A stretch of 64,000 nucleotides of DNA from Desulfarculales bacterium UBA696 (GTDB lineage: Bacteria > Desulfobacterota > Syntrophobacteria > Syntrophobacterales > Syntrophobacteraceae). The first letter of the stretch is position 1; every line of letters begins with the position of its first letter. The DNA lies in assembly GCA_002298995.1 (NCBI GenBank), contig DBMO01000015.1, forward strand, positions 1 through 64,000. Direction: 5' to 3'. The notes under the pieces are model-generated. The model was given only the letters and a program-made list of their open reading frames with translations. It had not been told where the DNA came from and did no database searches. This document shows positions 42,750 to 50,829 of this stretch, in pieces. The translations under genes and the position numbers were made by a program.

Positions 42750-43562
42750 ATGGCCGATCTGCCCATCGATTACTCGGTTTTGGACAGACCCGAAGTTCTG
42801 AACCACATCTTCCATCCCAGGAGAGAATGGCGGAGCGCCGAATCGGGCCGAGCATCCGACCTCCTCATCCCCGTCGAGGAGGGCATATCGATTGGCGCCA
42901 AGTTCCACATGGCTGACAGGCAAGGCCCAAGTGTTCTCTTTTTCCACGGCAACGGCGAAATAGTCTCGGACTACGACGATCTCGGCCCCGTCTATAATCG
43001 CATGGGAATAAACTTCCTCGCATTCGATTACCGCGGCTACGGACGCTCGGGCGGGACGCCGACGGTCAGCGCAATGATGCGGGACTGCGTCACGGCCTTC
43101 GATTTTACACTGAAGTGGCTGAACCAGAACGGATATACCGGTTCGGTAATCGTCATGGGGAGGTCGCTTGGCAGCGCATCGGCCCTTGAAATCGTCTCCA
43201 CCCGGCAGGGGAATGTAGACGGGCTTGTAATCGAAAGCGGGTTCGCCTTCGCCGAGCCGTTGCTGAGGGTTCTGGGCCTGGATCTTCGAGGTTCCGGCTT
43301 CAGTGAGAGCGAGGGGTTCGGAAACGTCGACAAGATCAGGAACTTCACCAAGCCGGTGTTGATAATTCACGCCGAATTCGACCACATAATTCCATTCTCC
43401 GACGGCCAGGCATTTTTCGACGCTTCGCAATCCTCGGACAAGATGCTCCTGAAAATCCCCGGAGCTAACCACAATGATATATTCTCCAGGGCCCTGGCGG
43501 AGTACATGGCTGCCATAAAATCCTTCACCGAACGGGTAAAAACCGGGAAATCGTCAAAATGA
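42750..43562 (+). CDS. alpha/beta hydrolase (ABHD17/BEM46-like)
   Basis: A 270-residue soluble hydrolase. HGNGE (oxyanion region), nucleophile elbow GRSLGS, Asp in HAEFDHIIP and His in GANHNDIF complete the Ser-Asp-His triad. I start at 42750 because AGAAGGAG is 7 bp upstream; the open frame extends 84 codons further without similarity. No signal peptide. The substrate is unknown. Confidence 0.9.
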   Translation: MADLPIDYSVLDRPEVLNHIFHPRREWRSAESGRASDLLIPVEEGISIGAKFHMADRQGPSVLFFHGNGEIVSDYDDLGPVYNRMGINFLAFDYRGYGRSGGTPTVSAMMRDCVTAFDFTLKWLNQNGYTGSVIVMGRSLGSASALEIVSTRQGNVDGLVIESGFAFAEPLLRVLGLDLRGSGFSESEGFGNVDKIRNFTKPVLIIHAEFDHIIPFSDGQAFFDASQSSDKMLLKIPGANHNDIFSRALAEYMAAIKSFTERVKTGKSSK

Positions 43563-43687
43563 AAGAGCAGGGCCGGGTACTGTCGCCTCTCGAAGGTATC
43601 CTTGATCGATAAAATGATGAAAGCGGTCCGGAATCCGTGTAAGATAGTGCGTATTATTCAACAGCCGGTATCGAGGTGTTCAAAATT

Positions 43688-45937
43688 ATGGGTAAGGGCG
43701 AGCAGGATGGTGTTTTTTCTTTTCCGAAGATTTTTCGGTATTTGTCTATCCAGCCCAAACCCATCGGAAATGAGGCAATCCACTGGACGAAAACCCAACA
43801 GTTGCTTGCCGGCCTGGCGGCTCTGGCAGTCCTGATAATAGCGAATCTGGCAGCCTTCCTGCCGCATTATCTGGGAAAGTTAACCTTCCCGTGGGATTTT
43901 GTCGGTGGATATCACACCGTCTCTTTCGGCTGGTATGCCTATGGAGGCCTTTTTTCTCCGCCGAAATGGTTTCCATGGGCTCACGGCGGCTTTCCCGCCG
44001 ATTTGTCGGTACAGGCCGGCGGGTGGTACCTGCCGCTGATGGCGCTAAAGCTTTTCGGAATCCCCTACTCCCTGAGAGTCGCAACCATAGTTCAATCGAT
44101 TCATCCGTTTGTGGGTGGACTTGGCATCTATATGCTTTTGCGCCGGCTGGAAATCGGCGCCGCCGCCGCTTTGCTCGGGGCCGTGTCCTTTCATTTCTCA
44201 GCGGGTTTTTTCTCAAACCAGCAGCATGTTGACATTATTCGTGCCGGCGCTTTGCTGCCGTGGCTCCTTTGGGCCCTGCACCCGGAGGGGTTGCTAAAGG
44301 GCTTCCGGGGGCCGTTCGTAGCTTCAATCCTCCTTTTTCAGTTCCTCGTCGCCTCTTATCCGGGGAACATCGTCGCCTCGGCCTATGCTTGCGCCGCATG
44401 GTGCTGTTTCTGGGGCTTTTTCGCCTGCGCGGGCGAAACACGCAGGCGTTACGCCATCATTCTACTGTCGGCCGCAACATCGGGTGTCTTGCTCTCGATG
44501 ATCAAGTGGGCGCCGGTTTTTGCGGGCAGGACTGCATTTGATGTGCTCCAGGGCCCCTTCTATCCAATACATCCTCAGTTTTTTCTAACTATGCTGCTGC
44601 CCTACATTACCAATGCACTCCCTGCTTCCGATCCGACCATGCGCTGTCTCTATTTGCCTCTTGCCGTGCTTGCCGGGATTTTATTCATCGACTTTCGTGA
44701 AAAGCGGGTTCGCGCGGGCATATTATTTGTCGCTCTAACCATTCTTATCGGGATTCTCGTAAGGGGGCTTGCGGACAAATCGGGTTTCAATTGGCTTCCG
44801 GGTATCAAGACCAGCCGCTTTCCGTTATCAGACTGGCGACCGGTTTTTCAGATCGGACTGATAATTCTGGGCGTGAGCGGTTGGTACCGTCAATTGGGGC
44901 GCGGGGCAAATCTCAAGGCGCCGGTCGTGGTTTTTTCCTGGCTCGGAGTTCTAGCGGCTACGATCTTCATTGCACTGGGTCTGGGGTACAAGTCTGAAGA
45001 ACTGATGCATCCCGTCATTATTGCCGCCGTTTCACTGGTCATTGTCTCTTTGGCTGCCCGGTTCGGAAACAGAAACGGGCAAGTGGCAATTGTATGCGCC
45101 GTTCTGTTGAGCGTGTTCGCTTTTGCCGACGGCATTACCTACCACAAGCTCCAGCGATCAACGTGGAGAATCCCGTGGGTCGATCCCCTGGCAGCTCTTA
45201 GCGTGTTCGGCACCACGTCGACGGGCGAGCATATCCCCCAGGTGCCTGACCTTGTCAGGCGTCCGATGCGGTTTGCCGCCGGAGAAAGTGCCGCCGATGC
45301 GATCTCCGCGGTCAACTACACCAATTCTTTGTATAACAAGTGCTGGTATGAAGCCAGTTTTGGCCTGTTTGGCTACAACACCGAAACTTTCAGGTTGTCC
45401 GGGCCCCATAAGAAATTCTATAGGGCGCTTTCTAATAATCCAGGTCCATGGGCGGAGGCCCTTTTTGATTTCATGCGCGCTCCTCACCAGTTGGCGCTGA
45501 TAACGCCCGAGGCGCCTTTCGACGCCAACCTGCTCCCGCCCGCTGATGTAAAGGAGCCACCCTTTTCGCGGTCCCTGGTTCGCGGGGCAGTCGCAGAACC
45601 GGTATCCTACAAGGCGGATCGAGTTGCCTACACGGTTTACACGCCGGAAGATGTGAAAATCGTGGAAAACGAAATGTGGTGGCCCGGCTGGAACATGGTA
45701 TTGTGCGCACCGGATGGCAATTGCCTTAGCCCGATCATCGCCCGGTCGTCGCCGGAAGGCCTGCGCACCTGGTCTATCCCCGCTGGTGATTGGAGAGCCC
45801 AGACGCGGTTCATTCCCCCCGGTCGCCTCGCCGGTTCAATCCTTTCCATTTTGGGCCTCGTAATTGCTCTGATAACCGGCCTCGCCGTTAACCGGTCCAG
45901 TCATAAAAATTCGGGAACTCCGGCAACTACTGCTTGA
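43688..45937 (+). CDS. large polytopic membrane protein, YfhO-like
   Basis: A 749-residue protein with about ten to twelve membrane segments in the first 480 residues and a soluble C-terminal part (about 500-720) before a last membrane helix. The layout resembles YfhO/GT-C-type membrane glycosyltransferases, and the segment WDFVGGYHTVSFGWYAYGG is of the kind found in the first periplasmic loop of that fold. GAGGTG precedes the ATG at 43688; a GTG at 43676 is possible. A role in cell-surface glycan or lipid modification is inferred from the fold only. Confidence 0.75.
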   Translation: MGKGEQDGVFSFPKIFRYLSIQPKPIGNEAIHWTKTQQLLAGLAALAVLIIANLAAFLPHYLGKLTFPWDFVGGYHTVSFGWYAYGGLFSPPKWFPWAHGGFPADLSVQAGGWYLPLMALKLFGIPYSLRVATIVQSIHPFVGGLGIYMLLRRLEIGAAAALLGAVSFHFSAGFFSNQQHVDIIRAGALLPWLLWALHPEGLLKGFRGPFVASILLFQFLVASYPGNIVASAYACAAWCCFWGFFACAGETRRRYAIILLSAATSGVLLSMIKWAPVFAGRTAFDVLQGPFYPIHPQFFLTMLLPYITNALPASDPTMRCLYLPLAVLAGILFIDFREKRVRAGILFVALTILIGILVRGLADKSGFNWLPGIKTSRFPLSDWRPVFQIGLIILGVSGWYRQLGRGANLKAPVVVFSWLGVLAATIFIALGLGYKSEELMHPVIIAAVSLVIVSLAARFGNRNGQVAIVCAVLLSVFAFADGITYHKLQRSTWRIPWVDPLAALSVFGTTSTGEHIPQVPDLVRRPMRFAAGESAADAISAVNYTNSLYNKCWYEASFGLFGYNTETFRLSGPHKKFYRALSNNPGPWAEALFDFMRAPHQLALITPEAPFDANLLPPADVKEPPFSRSLVRGAVAEPVSYKADRVAYTVYTPEDVKIVENEMWWPGWNMVLCAPDGNCLSPIIARSSPEGLRTWSIPAGDWRAQTRFIPPGRLAGSILSILGLVIALITGLAVNRSSHKNSGTPATTA

Positions 45938-45965
45938 ACCCGACTTCCCACGAGAGGCGATCACC

Positions 45966-46330
45966 AATGGAAAAGGGCCCCCATGTCCAGTCCATCATGA
46001 TTTCCTGAGATAATACCGTTGATAACTTTTAGCTTTTCTTCATTCATCTTCGCAGCGGCTTCAGCTATTGAATCTTCCTCTATAGAACGCATACAGTGCC
46101 GACACATATTCGCACTGGCTTAACAAAAATCCCATATAATAAAAACATCCTCCATCATAGAACTTGATAACCATTAGTCCTTTACTGCGCTGGATACAGG
46201 CACTTCGTCGTTTAGCATGAATTCGGAATCGCAAATGACCGCCGGGCGCTAATCGACTCGTGTGATAAGCAATTTCCGTTATCATGAAGACCAATTGCAT
46301 CGACCTATCGTGAATGTAGCGCAAAGAAGG
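45966..46330 (-). pseudogene. decayed fragment of a WcbI-like gene
   Basis: In shifting minus-strand frames the DNA encodes EFMLNDEVPV, then IKFYDGGCFYYMG, then EAAAKMNEEKLKVINGII and NHDGLDMGALFHW before a stop. These match, in order, the C-terminal part of the WcbI-like product at 56666-57595 (EFMLHDEMPV, IKFDDGGCFYYLG, EAAAKMNEDKLKLIDSII, HDGLDLAPLFHW). At least two frameshifts and internal stops are present, and the N-terminal half is missing. Confidence 0.8.
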
Positions 46331-46693
46331 CGCAGTCGATTGGCGATAAGTAACAGGCTCGTCGGCGTGTCTAAATGACTCGTTTCAAACGGCGAGAGCC
46401 AGGCAGGAAGGTGCCCTCATGGCCCTCCTCCTCTCTCTCTAGGAGAATTCTTATGTTTGAACTTCCGAAAGTTAAATCAAACCGGCTGATATTTTCTAAA
46501 AAAAATATCTCGTGGCAATTTATGCTCCGCGGAAAGACACTTTGCTCGTGGATACCGTCTCAGCTTCACGGGAAGCTTTTTTATTCTGAAACTACTTTTC
46601 ACTTTAGTCGATTGATATGCCGTGCCGATTATGCGTTATACAATGGATAACCAAGTGGGATTAATGCACCTTTATTCACAAACGGAGGCTCTA
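46331..46693. other. intergenic region upstream of the chemoreceptor gene
   Basis: A hairpin AGCTTC/GAAGCT with a T6 run (46562-46581) points rightward. A short open frame with a good ribosome site (TAGGAG, ATG at 46453, 65 codons) has no recognisable family and overlaps the hairpin; I do not call it. Confidence 0.45.
46624..46631 (+). promoter_or_regulatory. possible sigma-28 -10 element before the chemoreceptor gene
   Basis: GCCGATTA matches 7 of 8 bases of the flagellar/chemotaxis sigma-28 -10 box (GCCGATAA). The -35 side (TTTAGT) fits poorly. It lies 62 bp upstream of the start of a chemoreceptor, a usual sigma-28 target. Confidence 0.3.
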
Positions 46694-48985
46694 ATGAAAT
46701 GGTTCTCAGGTATTGGGGGTAAGATTTTCATAAGCTTCATAGTATTGGTGCTAACTGGTCTGGTAGTGGGAAGCATCGGATACTTCAGTTTAAACAAGGT
46801 GGTTGAAGTAGGCGGGCAGGAGAGGTTGGCAAACAGAGTCGAGTCAAGGCTCTATGAGGCCAGGCAGCACGAGAAGGACCTTATAATCCGAAAGGATGAC
46901 GAATCGTTCAAAAAACTTGACCAGGCCCTGGAGCTGCTTTCGAAGCAGGCCGAGGATCTGAAAGCCATGATCGCGCGCGGGGCCAAGGCCGACGAGATCA
47001 AGGAGGCTCAAATCGTCTACAAAAAGAAAGCTTCCGACCTCAAGCAACTTTTTGAAGACGATGCCAGGGCCCTTGCCACCCTGCAGCAGGTAGCCGCCAA
47101 GATGATGAAAACATCGGAAGAGCAGAGTAATAAAGCCATTTCCGAAGAAAAGGATCTTATACTCAATTCGAGTGCCGCCACTTTGAAACAAAGCAGTTTG
47201 AATCGCATTAAAGAGGTGGTCAACGTCGGGCACGACGTGCTCAAATATTACCATGACAAGGGTCTTCCATTGGACAATAGCCTCGATGTCATCCGCAATA
47301 TGCATTTCGAGGGCAGTAACTACTACTTTGTCGTAAAAGAGGACCTGACGCTTATCGCTCACGGGTCCGACCGCAAGCTCGAAGGAATGGATTTCGGAAA
47401 AATCCAGGATAAGAAGACCGGCAGGACCTTCATGAAAGACATAGTCTCGGAGGCCATGAGCAAGGGTGATTCCTACACCGAGTACTTCTGGACAAAGCCC
47501 GGAAAGGGAGATGCAGTCTTTCCCAAGGTGACTTTTGCAAAGCACTTCAAGCCCTGGGGCATAATCATTTGCGCCGGCGCCTACATTGACGATATCGAGC
47601 AGGAGATTGCAAAGACAGGCACCCTGCTTCAGAATGGATTCGAAAAGCTTCAGCAGGCAAACGCTATCCTGGAGTTCACCGCGGCGGCTCGTCTAAACGC
47701 GCTCTATTACTTTGCATTCGAACAGAATGCGCCAAAGGTGGGCGAGGCCCTGGGCAAGCTCAAAGCACTTCCGGTTGCAACCGAAGATCTCAAAAGGGAA
47801 GCAGACACCTACCTGAAGGAATTTACCCGTCGGGTCAAAAACAATGAAGACCGCATCCGATCGATTGCCGAGATCGAAACAGTCGCATCAAAGGCCCAGA
47901 GCGCCGCAAAGGAAGTGAGCAAGGAGGCCGAGGATGGCGCCCTGAAGACCGCAGGCGACGGCAAGACCTACATGGTCACCTTCGTGCTGTCTGGAGCATT
48001 TGCGGGCGTCTTACTGGCACTCCTACTCGTCAGAGTCATCACCAAACCCCTCAGGCGGGTGATCACGGGACTCAGCGAAAGCTCGGAACAGGTGACCTCT
48101 GCTTCCTGCCAGGTGGCTTCATCAAGTCAACAACTTGCAAATGGTGCTTCCGACCAGGCCGCGGCCATTGAAGAGACATCCTCTTCGATGGAAGAGATGG
48201 CTTCCATGACCAGGCAGAACGCAACGAATGCATCCCAGGCCAAGCAGTCGATGAAAGCGGCCGAGGATGTCGTAAGAGACGTGGACGCGCACCTCAAGGA
48301 GATGGCCGAAGCGATGAACAAGATCAACCAGTCGAGTGAGGAGACCATAAAGATTATCAAAACAATCGATGAGATCGCCTTTCAAACCAACCTCCTTGCC
48401 CTTAATGCCGCCGTCGAAGCAGCACGGGCCGGGGAGGCCGGGGCGGGCTTCGCCGTAGTTGCCGATGAGGTGAGAAACCTCGCGATGAGGGCCGCCGAGG
48501 CCGCCAAGAACACCAGCAGTATGATCGAGAATACCCTCAAAGCCGTGCGGCACGGCAATGAGCTTACCGGGCTGACCCAGGAAGCATTCAAGAGAAACAT
48601 TGAAATCTCAACCGGTGTTTCCGGTCTAGTGGATGAGATAACGGCGGCCAGCCAGGAGCAGGCCCAGGGTGTCGATCAGGTGAACAAGGCCGTATGCGAA
48701 ATGGACAAGCTCACCCAGAGAAATGCCGCCAATGCGGAAGAATCCGCCTCGGCGTCCGAGGAAATGAATACACAGGCCGAGTTGATGAAATCATTCGTCC
48801 AGGATCTAATGAAGCTTGTCGGGGGAAGCCAGGGAGGCGGCACGAAGCAAATCGCTTCCCTTGGCGGCGGGAGAACGAAAAAGCCCCGCACGCTCATGCA
48901 TCGGGCCACCAAGACTGATGTCAGCGGCATCGACATGAACGTCGCCCCGGAGAAACTGGTTCCTTTCGAGGGCGAAGGATTTTAG
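46694..48985 (+). CDS. methyl-accepting chemotaxis protein with Cache sensor
   Basis: Transmembrane chemoreceptor of 763 residues. First membrane helix at about 10-31; a long helical segment (about 45-190); a Cache-type module (about 195-300, GSNYYFVVKEDLTLIAHG); a further helical stretch; second membrane helix at about 425-450; HAMP; and the signalling hairpin (EIAFQTNLLALNAAVEAARAGE, highly conserved). There is no C-terminal NWETF-type pentapeptide. Start at 46694, where GGAGG is 6 bp upstream. No other che genes are nearby. Confidence 0.95.
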   Translation: MKWFSGIGGKIFISFIVLVLTGLVVGSIGYFSLNKVVEVGGQERLANRVESRLYEARQHEKDLIIRKDDESFKKLDQALELLSKQAEDLKAMIARGAKADEIKEAQIVYKKKASDLKQLFEDDARALATLQQVAAKMMKTSEEQSNKAISEEKDLILNSSAATLKQSSLNRIKEVVNVGHDVLKYYHDKGLPLDNSLDVIRNMHFEGSNYYFVVKEDLTLIAHGSDRKLEGMDFGKIQDKKTGRTFMKDIVSEAMSKGDSYTEYFWTKPGKGDAVFPKVTFAKHFKPWGIIICAGAYIDDIEQEIAKTGTLLQNGFEKLQQANAILEFTAAARLNALYYFAFEQNAPKVGEALGKLKALPVATEDLKREADTYLKEFTRRVKNNEDRIRSIAEIETVASKAQSAAKEVSKEAEDGALKTAGDGKTYMVTFVLSGAFAGVLLALLLVRVITKPLRRVITGLSESSEQVTSASCQVASSSQQLANGASDQAAAIEETSSSMEEMASMTRQNATNASQAKQSMKAAEDVVRDVDAHLKEMAEAMNKINQSSEETIKIIKTIDEIAFQTNLLALNAAVEAARAGEAGAGFAVVADEVRNLAMRAAEAAKNTSSMIENTLKAVRHGNELTGLTQEAFKRNIEISTGVSGLVDEITAASQEQAQGVDQVNKAVCEMDKLTQRNAANAEESASASEEMNTQAELMKSFVQDLMKLVGGSQGGGTKQIASLGGGRTKKPRTLMHRATKTDVSGIDMNVAPEKLVPFEGEGF

Positions 48986-49432
48986 GGATTCCTGGCGAAA
49001 TTCAGCTTCGAACTCATGGAGTTTATCAACACAACCCAACGTGTGGGGCGGGCCCTCGGCCTGCCCCACTTACTTCCGCGACCCAATAGTCCTCTTGCCA
49101 CCGCGATTACACCGGCGCCCCGGCCAAAAATTTCGCCTCGGCAGAGGCAAGGTCCCCCGACCTTGCCGGCCATGATGGAACGTCTCGACTCGACCCCACG
49201 CCGCTCGGTTTAAGAGAGGTAATCGCAGTAAAAAGAGGATAAGGTTTAGGACCTCGGCTGTAATGGAAACCCGCGGTCGGGAGACCGCGCCAAAACCGTG
49301 TAACAGGTCTCACTTCAACGGGTCTCATGTACTTGCCTCCCGGATGGGGACTACACGGCCAAGAGCCCTTGTGGCATTGTTGTGAAAGCCCTAATTTATC
49401 CGGGAACTCATTGAAGAAAAGAGGTAAGAGGA
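48986..49432. other. intergenic region with hairpin repeats
   Basis: A near-perfect hairpin GTGGGGCGGGCC / GGCCTGCCCCAC (49042-49069) resembles those at 26495-26520 and 26574-26600. Further self-complementary words lie at 49134-49170 (CCTCGGCAGAGG, CAAGGTCCCCCGACCTTG) and about 49272-49290 (CGCGGTCGGGAGACCGCG). No gene is visible. Confidence 0.55.
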
Positions 49433-50158
49433 ATGAAAAGCGTTTGGAGCTGCAAAAGATCGATCCTGATAATTTATTTACTTGTCCTATTCCTCTCCAC
49501 CCATGAGGTCTCATACGCCCTCACGGAAGAGGCCGGATTTGTCTCTCCCGCCCAGGTCGATCTGGTGGAACTGCTCGCTCCGCCACCCGCGGAATCTTCC
49601 ACAACGACCCTTGCCGAGATTGCCGAACTGGTCCGGATCCAGAAAACGCGCACTCCGGCGGAAGAGGCTCAAGCCATGGCCGATAAAAATCTGACCGTTT
49701 TTCAGCTTGCATCGGGAGTACTGGGTCCTGGCTTCAAGGTTGAGAATCTACCTTTAACCGCCAAATTTTTCGAACGTCTTACAGACGGCGCCATTCCCAT
49801 AATAGGCCCCGTAAAAGATCACTGGAAGCGCCAACGTCCTTTCCTCACGAGCCATGAAGTCAAATCCTGCTTTGATAAAATGACCGGGTATTCTTACCCA
49901 AGCGGCCACTCAACTTTTGCTTATCTTTGCGCAATCGTTCTGGCCGATATCGTCCCGGAAAAACGGACGGAGATTTTCGATCGGGCAGCCATGTATGCAC
50001 GTGCCCGTATGATCTGTGGAGTGCATTACCCAAGCGATGTTGATGCCGGTCGTATCGCCGGAACCGTCATTGCGGCTTTTGCCCTGCGGAATGCTGAATT
50101 CGAGAGGGAATTCAAGCCCGTTAAGGAGGAGATCAGGAAGGTTCTTCAGCTTGATTAA
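49433..50158 (+). CDS. class A non-specific acid phosphatase (PAP2 family)
   Basis: Secreted phosphatase of 241 residues with an N-terminal signal sequence (about 1-29). The three PAP2 blocks are complete: K128-x6-R135-P136, PSGH at 156-159, and R192-x5-H198-x3-D202. The SYPSGHST and RARMICGVHYPSDVDAG forms match bacterial class A acid phosphatases (PhoN/PhoC type), which release phosphate from many organic monoesters in the periplasm. A GAGGTAAGAGG stretch precedes the ATG. No pho genes adjoin. Confidence 0.93.
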   Translation: MKSVWSCKRSILIIYLLVLFLSTHEVSYALTEEAGFVSPAQVDLVELLAPPPAESSTTTLAEIAELVRIQKTRTPAEEAQAMADKNLTVFQLASGVLGPGFKVENLPLTAKFFERLTDGAIPIIGPVKDHWKRQRPFLTSHEVKSCFDKMTGYSYPSGHSTFAYLCAIVLADIVPEKRTEIFDRAAMYARARMICGVHYPSDVDAGRIAGTVIAAFALRNAEFEREFKPVKEEIRKVLQLD

Positions 50159-50229
50159 ATCGGCCGTATATCGGCTCCCACTTTGGCCTGAGCATCGTTA
50201 CACGGATTAGGGTGGACGCAGTTTCGAGG

Positions 50230-50652
50230 TTAAAGGAAACGCACGCTTTTCACTGCGGCCGTAACCGCAAATATCCGGTGGTTGTTGCAATTCGGATCTG
50301 CCGGGTAGATGAAAAAACCCTGCCGGTTTGAGTCGTACCCAATGGTCGATCCGACCATGACTTCCCCGTCCAGAAACTCAACTTCTACTTTGCGGCCATG
50401 GGGTCTTTCAGTTTCAAGGTAGCTTTTCCTCTCATTGTAAGAGGAATTTCCGGCAAAATCCCTGACGAAGAATACAGCCTTCAGGTCCCTGATGAATATC
50501 TCGTTCCCCTTTCCTTGGCATCCTTCAGCGGGATGTAGATGGAAACAATTTTTATTGGGACCGAAATCCTGGGTCAAACCCTTCATCAATTTTCCATCAG
50601 CAAATCGAGCAACCACTTTTACCATCTCGACACTGGCCCCCATTTCTTGCAA
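50230..50652 (-). CDS. protein of unknown function with two similar halves
   Basis: A 140-residue soluble protein. The halves align: VKVVARFADGKLMKGLTQDFGPNKNCFHLHP (about 11-41) and VEVEFLDGEVMVGSTIGYDSNRQGFFIYP (about 89-117), each followed by a stretch with an aromatic/Phe-rich strand and a conserved Asn or Gly pattern. This suggests an internal duplication of a small beta domain. I do not recognise a named function; start codons at 50652, 50643 and 50625 are all possible. Confidence 0.75.
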   Translation of the reverse strand: MQEMGASVEMVKVVARFADGKLMKGLTQDFGPNKNCFHLHPAEGCQGKGNEIFIRDLKAVFFVRDFAGNSSYNERKSYLETERPHGRKVEVEFLDGEVMVGSTIGYDSNRQGFFIYPADPNCNNHRIFAVTAAVKSVRFL

Positions 50653-50829
50653 AGAATTCCGCCCGACAGATATTATTACAACTACAATCGGCAGCCAGGG
50701 GAAAAAGTTAAATTAATGATTTCACGCCGACAAATGCACTTTCGCCGGCGTCACGAAGACAGGACCGCGGAAAATACTCGTCGGAACTGAATAGCGGAAT
50801 GGAAGGTAGGGCGCCCACTCATCGAGTGT

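Noticed and set aside
46453..46650. 65-codon open frame with a good ribosome site before the chemoreceptor
   Set aside because: No similarity to any known protein and it runs through a hairpin with a T-run; kept only as a note.
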